Part shown: positions 1 through 5,561 of the stretch, in pieces
Layout of the letters: every line of letters begins with the position of its first letter
How positions within the stretch are numbered: the stretch's first letter is position 1
Origin: Bifidobacteriaceae bacterium
GTDB lineage: Bacteria > Actinomycetota > Actinomycetes > Actinomycetales > Bifidobacteriaceae
NCBI GenBank assembly: GCA_031260825.1
Contig: JAISKS010000059.1
Coordinates: 1 to 5,561 of the forward strand
Length of the DNA: 5,561 nucleotides
Reading direction: 5' to 3'
The notes under the pieces: generated by a model
Told to the model about the DNA's origin: nothing
Database searches by the model: none
Seen by the model: the letters and a program-made list of their open reading frames with translations, nothing else
Position numbers and translations under genes: made by a program

Positions 1-1269
1 TTCCGCGCCGCTCATCAGACCTACAGCGCCAGAACTAAGCCCGCAATTAGAAAGAGCAGATACAATATCAAAAATCAATTTGAAACTTGTCATATCAAAT
101 TCTCTTGTTAATATCCCACTAAGTAACATAAAACCTAGAAAAATCAAGATAATATAAGTGAGGAATACTGTAACGGATAATTTAACAAATCTGTCATTAA
201 TAGTTTTATGCCAAATAGTAATTTTTGATTTACCAAATAATACAGATATAGTTGCTAATGCCAAAACAGCTATAGTTGTGACTTTCACACCGCCAGCAGT
301 TGAACCATTTGATCCACCAATGAACATATTTATTATTGTTAAAAGTTTTGCGAATGGTGATAATAAATTCACATCAATAAATCCAAAACCATCGAATCTT
401 GCCATAGAAGAGTATGTGAAAAGTTTGACAATTTTGTCATCCAAATCGCCCAAATTAACACCAAGTTTTCCGTTCCATTCTGAAATTATAAATAAGGTAG
501 AACCGATAAAAGTCACTAATACTGAAGTGATAAAAGTTAGTTTTGTATTAAGTGAAAGGTGAACTAATCTGGAACGAGAACTAATTTTATGTAATACATT
601 GAAAATCACAGGATACCCTAATCCGCCTATAAAACCTGAGAAGAATATCACTATTAAAAAGAAATTATTTTCACTATAAGAAAGAAAATTAGAACCTGAA
701 ATATCAAAACCTGCATTATTAAATGAAGATACTGCGAAAAATAATGCTTCTCCAAATTGATGAAAATTATCTTCAGAATTTCCTTGCATTGTAGTTGGAA
801 GTAAACATAAAAAAGTAATTAATTCAAAAATAAATGATGTCGATACAACAGTTAAAACAAAGTTTTTTATTTCACCTACATTATTTTCGCCCAGTTCTTG
901 AGAGTTCGAAAATGACATTCCCATTCCAAGTCCACGGAAAAATAATAGTGATAAAAGTGACCCGATTGTAATAATTCCAAGACCACCGATTTGAATAGTT
1001 AACATAATAATAAGTTTTCCGAAAAAACTCCATGATTCTAATGTCGGAACTAATGTAAGTCCAGTTGTTGTAGCGGCGCTAATTGCTGTAAAAAACGATT
1101 TTGTAAAGCCTATTGATTCTCCTGTAGCAGAACAAAATCCCAAATTTAAAAGTAAAGCTGATAATAAACTAAATGCAGCGAATGTAAAAATTATTACGAA
1201 TCCTGGACGAAGGCCGAAATAATTTAGACCAGCTGCGACAATACGTTTTAGTTTTTTACGGATTGTCAT
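1..1269 (-). CDS. ktrB: KtrB/TrkH-family potassium uptake channel subunit (3' end cut off by the window)
   Basis: This is the membrane subunit of a Trk/Ktr-type K+ uptake system, which normally works with a cytoplasmic nucleotide-binding partner (KtrA/TrkA); none is in the window. Reading down from ATG at 1269 gives 423 uninterrupted codons, open at the edge. KtrB proteins are usually about 440-490 residues, so only the last part is missing. The four pore-loop repeats of the family are visible: TTTGLT (residues 67-72, filter Gly70), NNAGFD (184-189, Gly187), RFDGF (291-295, Gly294) and SNCGLSSG (407-414, Gly410). The third repeat is followed by the Gly/Ser-rich gating loop GGSNGSTAGGVKVTT (318-332). 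The first pore loop lies near residue 70, leaving no room for the extra N-terminal helices of E. coli TrkH, so KtrB is the better match. All filter glycines are kept, which fits K+ selectivity. The ATG overlaps the pyrD stop by one base (TAATG). Family certain; KtrB versus TrkH likely. Confidence 0.9.
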   Translation of the reverse strand, partial: MTIRKKLKRIVAAGLNYFGLRPGFVIIFTFAAFSLLSALLLNLGFCSATGESIGFTKSFFTAISAATTTGLTLVPTLESWSFFGKLIIMLTIQIGGLGIITIGSLLSLLFFRGLGMGMSFSNSQELGENNVGEIKNFVLTVVSTSFIFELITFLCLLPTTMQGNSEDNFHQFGEALFFAVSSFNNAGFDISGSNFLSYSENNFFLIVIFFSGFIGGLGYPVIFNVLHKISSRSRLVHLSLNTKLTFITSVLVTFIGSTLFIISEWNGKLGVNLGDLDDKIVKLFTYSSMARFDGFGFIDVNLLSPFAKLLTIINMFIGGSNGSTAGGVKVTTIAVLALATISVLFGKSKITIWHKTINDRFVKLSVTVFLTYIILIFLGFMLLSGILTREFDMTSFKLIFDIVSALSNCGLSSGAVGLMSGAE

Positions 1270-2507
1270 TAATTAGAAACCCCAGAATCCTCAGAAGAAG
1301 CAGCGCCGTCTTCCGAACCCGAAGCCCCAGAAGAAACCCCAGAAACCCCAGACCCAACAGCATCTTTAATATTCGCAAACCCATCTGCTTTTAATGATTT
1401 TACAAGTCCGCGTTTTATCAAACTAACAACAGCAGGACCTTTATACATAAGCGCGCTCACAAACTCAACTAAGTCAGCACCAGCCTTAACAAATTCATAA
1501 GCATCGTCAGAATTCATCACACCACCAAGTCCAATAATCGCAAGCTTTCCATTATCAGGTGTTACATTTTTACCGTCAATCATAAGTGACGATTCTGATA
1601 CAACTTTATTATGAGTATGCTCATATGCTAATGTTACCAATTCAAGTGCTCTTTTATGAGTTGGCGTACCAGATAAATTTCCGTTCCAATCAGTAGGAAC
1701 TTCTAGACCTTCGCGATCCTTTCGAAGATTAGCTATTGTAACACCTTGTACATTATGCTTTAATATTACATCAAGAAGTTCTTTGAATTCAGCATCAGTT
1801 TTGTCTTGTGGCATTTTTAAAGTAATAGGAATCGAGCGCTCAACTTTATCTAATTCGCTAAGCAATTTATCTAGTGATTTAGGTGTTGTGAAAGGCTCGC
1901 CTTTAAAAGTATTCGGACAAGAAATATTGACTTCAATAAATTTCACACTATCTTTTAAAGAAACAAATGATTTGACATAATCAGCGATTCCTTCAGTTTC
2001 ATCTGCAGCTAATTTATCATTTGTTCGAGCAATTGATGCGCATACATTCATAGTTTTTGATTTGTCATTACAGTTTGCAATATGAGGTCCAAGTTCGTCT
2101 ACACCTTTATTTGCAAGTCCAACCCAAACCATCATTGATTGATATTTTGGAAGTCTATGAAACCAAGGTTTTGGATTGCCAATAGATTGACGTCCAGTAA
2201 TTGATCCAAATGTTGCATGACCAAATCCGCAGTTTTCAAGGCATTCACCCATAGCTGCATTTTTATCAAGACCAGCGCCAAGTCCAATTGGATTTTTGAA
2301 ATCAATACCCATTACATTTGTTTCTAATTCAGGTTTTTCGTATTTTGTAAATACTCTAAGAAGCCATTGTAAAAACCCAATTTTACCACTCCATTTTGCA
2401 AATTTTAATGTCTGATCATGAGCTTTGTCAGGTGGTGTATTAAATACAATTTTTTTTACTACAAATAAATACGACCAATCAAATAATTTTGTTAAGAATA
2501 AATTCAT
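1269..2507 (-). CDS. pyrD: Dihydroorotate dehydrogenase, class 2 (quinone-type) architecture
   Basis: FMN enzyme oxidising dihydroorotate to orotate, step four of de novo pyrimidine synthesis; class 2 enzymes pass electrons to membrane quinone. The 412-residue product has the class 2 N-terminal helical region with the PPDKAH motif (25-30), which in known enzymes forms the quinone tunnel and membrane contact. The barrel follows: KNPIGLGAGLDKNA (71-84, Lys82 at the substrate site), NISCPNT (194-200), LKMPQD (230-235, FMN-binding Lys231), Asn260, and the FMN-phosphate region GLGG (326-329) with SALMYKGP (351-358). Oddities: Cys197 stands where class 2 enzymes have the catalytic Ser. The segment VWVGLANKG (127-135) replaces the usual INRMGFNN-like substrate loop. 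A Gly/Ser/Ala/Glu-rich tail of about 30 residues (384-412) extends past the usual end; E. coli PyrD has 336 residues. No other pyr gene is nearby. The ATG at 2507 is set by the adjacent -10 box. Activity as a standard PyrD is likely, not certain. Confidence 0.92.
   Translation of the reverse strand: MNLFLTKLFDWSYLFVVKKIVFNTPPDKAHDQTLKFAKWSGKIGFLQWLLRVFTKYEKPELETNVMGIDFKNPIGLGAGLDKNAAMGECLENCGFGHATFGSITGRQSIGNPKPWFHRLPKYQSMMVWVGLANKGVDELGPHIANCNDKSKTMNVCASIARTNDKLAADETEGIADYVKSFVSLKDSVKFIEVNISCPNTFKGEPFTTPKSLDKLLSELDKVERSIPITLKMPQDKTDAEFKELLDVILKHNVQGVTIANLRKDREGLEVPTDWNGNLSGTPTHKRALELVTLAYEHTHNKVVSESSLMIDGKNVTPDNGKLAIIGLGGVMNSDDAYEFVKAGADLVEFVSALMYKGPAVVSLIKRGLVKSLKADGFANIKDAVGSGVSGVSSGASGSEDGAASSEDSGVSN
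1276..1352 (-). repeat. Short degenerate repeats in the 3' end of pyrD encoding a Ser-Gly-Val tail
   Basis: The plus-strand 11-mer GAAACCCCAGA occurs exactly three times, at 1276-1286, 1333-1343 and 1342-1352. The last two are offset by nine bases. A near copy, GAAGCCCCAGA, lies at 1321-1331. On the coding strand they encode repeated Ser-Gly-Val/Ala-Ser units in the last 30 residues of PyrD, using GGG glycine codons that look rare in the rest of the window. The pattern fits replication slippage or codon-repeat growth in an unstructured tail. Function unknown. Confidence 0.7.
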
Positions 2508-2513
2508 AAGTAA

Positions 2514-2522
2514 ATTATATCA
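2514..2522 (-). promoter_or_regulatory. Extended -10 promoter of pyrD, predicting a leaderless transcript
   Basis: On the minus strand the sequence reads TGATATAAT (2522 down to 2514), a perfect TATAAT preceded by the TGn of an extended -10 element. Six bases (TTACTT) separate it from the pyrD ATG at 2507. With standard spacing (-7 being the last base of the box) transcription would start on the A of the ATG itself, leaving no room for a ribosome binding site. No convincing -35 hexamer is seen 16-18 bases upstream, which an extended -10 can compensate for. pyrD and ktrB would be expressed from here, with or without read-through from the symporter gene. Confidence 0.72.
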
Positions 2523-2526
2523 CAAG

Positions 2527-2545
2527 TATGCTTAAAATAAGCATA
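2527..2545. promoter_or_regulatory. Perfect 8-bp inverted repeat over the pyrD -35 region
   Basis: TATGCTTA (2527-2534) and TAAGCATA (2538-2545) are exact inverted copies separated by AAA. The dyad fills most of the 41-bp gap between the symporter stop (2549) and the pyrD start (2507), ending five bases upstream of the extended -10 and covering the place where a -35 box would be. That position suits an operator for a dimeric regulator. A terminator for the symporter transcript is less likely, because the stem is A/T-rich, the loop has only three bases and no T-run follows on the minus strand. Confidence 0.45.
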
Positions 2546-2548
2546 ATT

Positions 2549-3922
2549 CTAAATTACATACTTATAATATAAAAATAGAATCCCTGATAAACATAATAAA
2601 ACGACGCCATCAATAGTGAAATACATAATAGGACTTTGAATATAAAGTGGGGCTGTCCAGGAATTTATTATGCCAGCAAAACTTCGAGCAGTTGCCGTAA
2701 GTGCATATACGGAACTTACGAAATATGCAGGCGCATATCCTTTTGCAAGTGTCATTTCAACAGGTTGACTTATTAGTTTTCCTTGTATTAATATAAAGAA
2801 ATATATTATCACTATTATTGGACTTAATCCGGTTTGACCATTAAATAAGTATAAAATAATTCCTAGATAAACCATCGAAAGAGCCATAAATGCTAGTCCT
2901 AAGATCATTTTAGTTTCTCCAGATACTTTTTTGAATTTTACAAATAACCATAAATATATAGGAGAAAATAGTAGCGAAAATACTGGCAGAATCGCTTCAA
3001 AAGTTGTACCAGATAATTCAAAATTGCCAATATTTCGATTAATAAAATCATCAGAAAATATCGCAATTACAGTGGATACCTGTTCGCTAACAGTCCAAAT
3101 TAATACTGATATGCAAAACACAAATATGAAACGTTTGAAAATATCTCGCTCATAATCTTTTGTATTAGATGATTTATATATAAAAATAAAATTACCAGTA
3201 ATTACGCAAACAACAACCACTGTAAAAATAGACTTAATATAAATTAGTGGTACAAAATAAATGAACGCACCCAAGCATGATGCGATGAAAATAAAAAGTG
3301 GAGCCACTGCATTAACCCCGCTGAGTTTTGCAATTTCTAGTGCATGTCTTTTATTCTTAAGATTATAAATCACATATATAATAACGCCGATAAGCATACC
3401 GCTCGCACTAATCAAAAAGCCATATCGGAACCCAAGATTTTGCCCAATATTGTTGATAATAGTTGTAGCTAAAATTCCACCAAATGAACTTCCCATGATA
3501 AAAATAGTGAAGAATTGGTTGGATTGCTGAGGGGTAGTGGACAGTTTTCCAACTTGATTTGAAAGTGACGGGCGAATCATACCTGTACCAAATATAATTG
3601 ATAAACATCCAACTGCAAGTGAAGAAACTCCAAACGGAAGTGATAAAAATAAATGTCCAATAATCAAAAATACTCCGCCAAGAAGTAATGTGTTTGAACT
3701 GCCGATATATTTATCGCTAATATATCCGCCAAGAATTGTTGAAAGATAAACGGCGCTTCCGTAAAGTGATACATACACAACCGCATTTGATTTATCAATG
3801 CCGAGTCCGCCGTCAGCAAAACTGTAATACATATAATATAGTAATATTGCGCGAGTGCCATAATAGCTTAGGCGTTCACAAAAATTTATAAGTGTTAGAA
3901 TTAGCAGGTTTGACCGTATCAT
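2549..3922 (-). CDS. POT/PTR2-family proton-dependent oligopeptide symporter (MFS), divergent
   Basis: Predicted inner-membrane importer of di- and tripeptides driven by protons. From the ATG at 3922 the protein has 457 residues, close to the usual 450-500 for bacterial POT members, and is strongly hydrophobic with about 12 or more membrane segments. Family marks in order: NFCERLSYYG (13-22, the ExxERFxYYG motif of helix 1), GGYISDKYIG (65-74, MFS motif A-like), FGTGMIRPSLSNQVG (111-125, the PTR2 GxGxxKPN region), WTVSEQ (276-281, matching FWxxxEQ of helix 7) and SQPVEMTLAKGYAP (385-398). Departures: the first Glu of ExxER is Asn13, and the Lys of the KPN motif is Arg117. Both positions matter for proton coupling or substrate handling in studied POT proteins, so coupling or substrate may differ. 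The frame stays open upstream to a TTG at 4081, but that extension crosses the promoter and the htrA start and resembles no POT sequence. Family confident; peptide substrate inferred. Confidence 0.88.
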   Translation of the reverse strand: MIRSNLLILTLINFCERLSYYGTRAILLYYMYYSFADGGLGIDKSNAVVYVSLYGSAVYLSTILGGYISDKYIGSSNTLLLGGVFLIIGHLFLSLPFGVSSLAVGCLSIIFGTGMIRPSLSNQVGKLSTTPQQSNQFFTIFIMGSSFGGILATTIINNIGQNLGFRYGFLISASGMLIGVIIYVIYNLKNKRHALEIAKLSGVNAVAPLFIFIASCLGAFIYFVPLIYIKSIFTVVVVCVITGNFIFIYKSSNTKDYERDIFKRFIFVFCISVLIWTVSEQVSTVIAIFSDDFINRNIGNFELSGTTFEAILPVFSLLFSPIYLWLFVKFKKVSGETKMILGLAFMALSMVYLGIILYLFNGQTGLSPIIVIIYFFILIQGKLISQPVEMTLAKGYAPAYFVSSVYALTATARSFAGIINSWTAPLYIQSPIMYFTIDGVVLLCLSGILFLYYKYVI

Positions 3923-3929
3923 AAATGTA

Positions 3930-3935
3930 ATTATA
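3930..3935 (-). promoter_or_regulatory. -10 box of the peptide symporter gene, predicting a near-leaderless transcript
   Basis: A perfect TATAAT reads on the minus strand from 3935 to 3930, followed by seven bases (TACATTT) and the ATG at 3922. Standard spacing puts the transcription start at 3923 or 3922. No Shine-Dalgarno sequence can fit or is seen. No good -35 hexamer is visible near 3953-3958 (ATTTAT). The box supports the start at 3922 and excludes the longer TTG-initiated frame. Confidence 0.65.
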
Positions 3936-3973
3936 TATGATAAACAGTATTTATAAATAATTATTTTCACTAC

Positions 3974-4001
3974 AATCTTAAGGCCGCCATTAAGATTTTT
4001 T
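3974..4001 (+). terminator. Hairpin with T-run between the divergent promoters (terminator-like, or an operator)
   Basis: AATCTTAA (3974-3981) and TTAAGATT (3990-3997) are perfect inverted repeats around an eight-base G/C-rich centre, GGCCGCCA. Within it GG (3982-3983) can pair with CC (3987-3988), leaving one bulged A. Six T residues (3996-4001) follow on the plus strand, so it has the form of an intrinsic terminator for rightward transcription. It could block antisense transcripts from the symporter gene from entering htrA. There is no gene in the window for it to end. Lying between two divergent promoters, it could equally be the binding site of a shared regulator. The stem is real in the sequence; its role is a guess. 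Confidence 0.5.
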
Positions 4002-4017
4002 AATGATTCTTTAAGTT

Positions 4018-4030
4018 TATAATGTATAAT
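4018..4030 (+). promoter_or_regulatory. Tandem TATAAT boxes in front of htrA
   Basis: Two perfect TATAAT hexamers lie seven bases apart, at 4018-4023 and 4025-4030. The second ends nine bases before the ATG at 4040 and predicts a transcription start near 4037, a leader of about three bases. The first would start near 4030, giving a leader of about ten bases. Neither leader contains a Shine-Dalgarno sequence (AATAATAGTATT precedes the ATG). Both place transcription downstream of the in-frame ATG at 4022, which lies inside the boxes. -35 matches are poor. Confidence 0.65.
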
Positions 4031-4039
4031 AATAGTATT

Positions 4040-5527
4040 ATGAATAACTTTAATCCTAACCCAATAATTGCGAAAGAACAAGATTTAACTCCATTCAATG
4101 GAGCAGCACCTAGTAATGCTTATAAGGCTACATCTAGTACTATTAATATGGTACAAAATGGAGTCCAAGCTAATGCTACAACTAGCACTCAAACAAACGG
4201 CACATCAACCGCTACATTAAACAGCCAAGCAAATACACCTGCTGTGCCAGTTGATCAATACGCAAAACCTAAAGATCCTACTGTTGCACTTAGCGATAAA
4301 AACGTATTAAAAGTTGCAGGAATTTCTACTATTGCTTCAATTTTAGCATTCTCATTAATACTAATGATTGCTGCACATTTTGGTTTTGTAAACCTTGATG
4401 CAAATGTCACTGGACTTAGTAAAGTAGGAAAAACTACAAGCGCTGGAGAGATTTTAGCAAACCGCGGATTAGATTCTGCAAACCCAGATTGGGCTGTAAT
4501 CACCGCTAATAATTCACCTGCTGTTGTGTCAATTACTAACGAAAGAACAGATAAACAAGTTGTTGCTGGTTCAGGTTTTTTCATTGATAAAGAAGGACGA
4601 ATTTGCACAAATGCTCATGTTGTTTATCTTACAAAAGCATTAGAAGTTACTCTTAGTTCAGGTCAAATTTTAGAAGCTAAATTAATTGGTATGGATGAGT
4701 CAACAGATGTTGCAATTATTCAACTTACTAATACGCCTGCTGATTTAACATTCGTAGAATTTGCTGATTCAGATGACTTAGTTGTTGGCGATCAAGTTCT
4801 TGCAATCGGTAATCCTCATAACCTTGCAAATACTGCAACAACAGGTATTGTATCTGCGCTTGATAGACCTGTAACAACACAAACAGAAGATGGTACATCT
4901 CTAGTTGTTAATAATACAATTCAAACTGACGCATCGATTAATCAAGGAAATTCTGGCGGACCACTTTTCAATTGGGAAGGTAAAGTTATCGGAATTAATT
5001 CTGCAATTGAAACTGATGGTTCAGGCTCAACTGGTTCAATCGGACTTGGTTTTGCAATTCCTTCAAACCATGTAAAAAAGATCAAAGATGAATTAATCCA
5101 AAATGGTAATGTAAAACATGCGCTTCTTGGTGTATCACTTGAAAATTCTGAAACACAAGTTGGCGATATTAAACGCGTTGGTGCAAAAGTTGCAACAATA
5201 ACTGAAGGTGATTCTGCTGCTGGAAAAGCTGGTATGAAAGTCGGCGATGTAATTGTTGAATTTAATGGAAAAGTTATTAGCGATACTTATGCTCTTATGG
5301 GTTATGTACGTGCGCTTTCTCCAAATACTGAAGTTGAGATTAAATATGTTCGCGACGGAAAATTATCTACAGTTAAAGTTACACTTACAACAGCTCCAGA
5401 TAAACCTGTTGCACAGCAAACAACTCCATCAGAAACTGAAGAGGCTGTACCTGAAGATTCTGAAGATGAAGATCTATATAGTGATAGTATGGAAGAATTC
5501 TTTAAGAAATTCTATGGTATGAAATAA
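4040..5527 (+). CDS. htrA: HtrA/Deg-family membrane-anchored serine protease with one PDZ domain
   Basis: Envelope protease of the trypsin-like S1C family, predicted to degrade or process misfolded or exported proteins outside the membrane. From ATG 4040 the protein has 495 residues. Residues 1-80 form a disordered Asn/Thr/Ala/Gln-rich cytoplasmic stretch. One membrane helix follows at about 89-117, with no signal peptidase site seen, so it should stay anchored with the enzyme outside. The protease domain (about 160-345) has a complete triad: His193 in TNAHVV, Asp223 in STDVAIIQL and Ser305 in GNSGGPL. A PDZ domain spans about 360-452 (AGMKVGDVIVEFNG within it). The C-terminus (453-495) is acidic and ends in MEEFFKKFYGMK. 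Length and layout match single-PDZ anchored HtrA proteins of Gram-positive bacteria. An in-frame ATG at 4022 would add six residues but sits inside the promoter boxes. It is transcribed away from the peptide symporter, suggesting a shared role in protein breakdown and peptide recovery. Confidence 0.93.
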   Translation: MNNFNPNPIIAKEQDLTPFNGAAPSNAYKATSSTINMVQNGVQANATTSTQTNGTSTATLNSQANTPAVPVDQYAKPKDPTVALSDKNVLKVAGISTIASILAFSLILMIAAHFGFVNLDANVTGLSKVGKTTSAGEILANRGLDSANPDWAVITANNSPAVVSITNERTDKQVVAGSGFFIDKEGRICTNAHVVYLTKALEVTLSSGQILEAKLIGMDESTDVAIIQLTNTPADLTFVEFADSDDLVVGDQVLAIGNPHNLANTATTGIVSALDRPVTTQTEDGTSLVVNNTIQTDASINQGNSGGPLFNWEGKVIGINSAIETDGSGSTGSIGLGFAIPSNHVKKIKDELIQNGNVKHALLGVSLENSETQVGDIKRVGAKVATITEGDSAAGKAGMKVGDVIVEFNGKVISDTYALMGYVRALSPNTEVEIKYVRDGKLSTVKVTLTTAPDKPVAQQTTPSETEEAVPEDSEDEDLYSDSMEEFFKKFYGMK

Positions 5528-5561
5528 TTTTAAAATCGCTAATACCCCCTGAAAATTCTTA
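5528..5561. other. Start of the region downstream of htrA, no feature recognised
   Basis: Only 34 bases follow the htrA TAA stop before the window ends. They hold the short palindrome ATTTTAAAAT (5527-5536) and a run of five C. No complete terminator stem and no start of a further gene can be supported. Confidence 0.4.

Noticed and set aside
158..562. Plus-strand open frame of 134 codons inside the potassium channel gene
   Set aside because: It is antisense to the clearly conserved KtrB frame and shows no family features; a shadow of a membrane-protein gene.
2527..2545. Intrinsic terminator after the symporter gene
   Set aside because: The stem is A/T-rich with a three-base loop and is not followed by a T-run on the minus strand; an operator or chance palindrome fits better.
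4022..4039. In-frame ATG at 4022 as the htrA start
   Set aside because: It lies within the tandem TATAAT boxes, so a transcript from either box would not contain it; the extra six residues add nothing recognisable.
3923..4081. Upstream 53-residue extension of the symporter gene starting at a TTG at 4081
   Set aside because: It crosses the symporter -10 box, the hairpin and the htrA start, lacks POT-like sequence, and the ATG at 3922 gives the normal POT N-terminus directly ahead of the ExxER-type motif.
4255..4608. Minus-strand open frame of 117 codons inside htrA
   Set aside because: It is antisense to the HtrA membrane segment and start of the protease domain, has no recognisable motif and no promoter of its own.
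1..5527. Alternative genetic code (UGA read as Gly or Trp)
   Set aside because: All four conserved proteins read through in the standard code with TAA or TAG stops where visible and no in-frame TGA.
1..5561. CRISPR array, insertion sequence, phage, defence or biosynthetic system
   Set aside because: No spaced direct repeats, transposase, integrase, nuclease or secretion-type genes are visible; all coding space is taken by four housekeeping-type families.

Overview
The window is a compact, low-G+C stretch (about one third G+C by eye) holding four protein genes with almost no spare DNA. Three genes lie head to tail on the minus strand: a POT-family peptide symporter (3922 to 2549), then a class 2-like dihydroorotate dehydrogenase pyrD (2507 to 1269), then a KtrB/TrkH-type potassium channel subunit that runs off the left edge (1269 to 1). 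One gene, a membrane-anchored HtrA/Deg serine protease, runs the other way on the plus strand (4040 to 5527). I see no mobile elements, CRISPR arrays, tRNA or rRNA genes.

The organism cannot be named from four genes. The A/T-rich codon use, tight packing, lack of a clear Shine-Dalgarno sequence at the three promoter-proximal starts, and divergent sequences in well-known families would fit a reduced-genome bacterium such as a member of the Candidate Phyla Radiation (for example Saccharibacteria). This is inference. All four genes read through in the standard code with no in-frame TGA, so nothing points to the UGA=Gly code of Gracilibacteria/SR1.

The most consistent unexpected signal is at the gene starts. 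A consensus TATAAT box ends 6, 7 and 9 bases before the chosen ATG of pyrD, the symporter and htrA. Transcripts would therefore begin at, or within a few bases of, the start codon (leaderless mRNAs). This also fixes the start codons: the long upstream extension of the symporter frame (TTG at 4081) and the earlier htrA ATG at 4022 are rejected. The fourth gene, ktrB, overlaps the pyrD stop in a TAATG and should depend on coupled translation.

The 117-bp region between the symporter and htrA carries both divergent promoters and a 24-bp hairpin or dyad between them. An exported protease beside a peptide importer suggests protein breakdown coupled to peptide uptake. PyrD (pyrimidine pathway) and KtrB (K+ uptake) have no evident link to that job or to each other. 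Several hallmark residues are changed: the first Glu of the POT ExxER motif is Asn, PyrD combines a class 2 N-terminus with a class 1-like catalytic Cys, and the third KtrB selectivity-filter loop is atypical. I found no clearly new multi-gene system.
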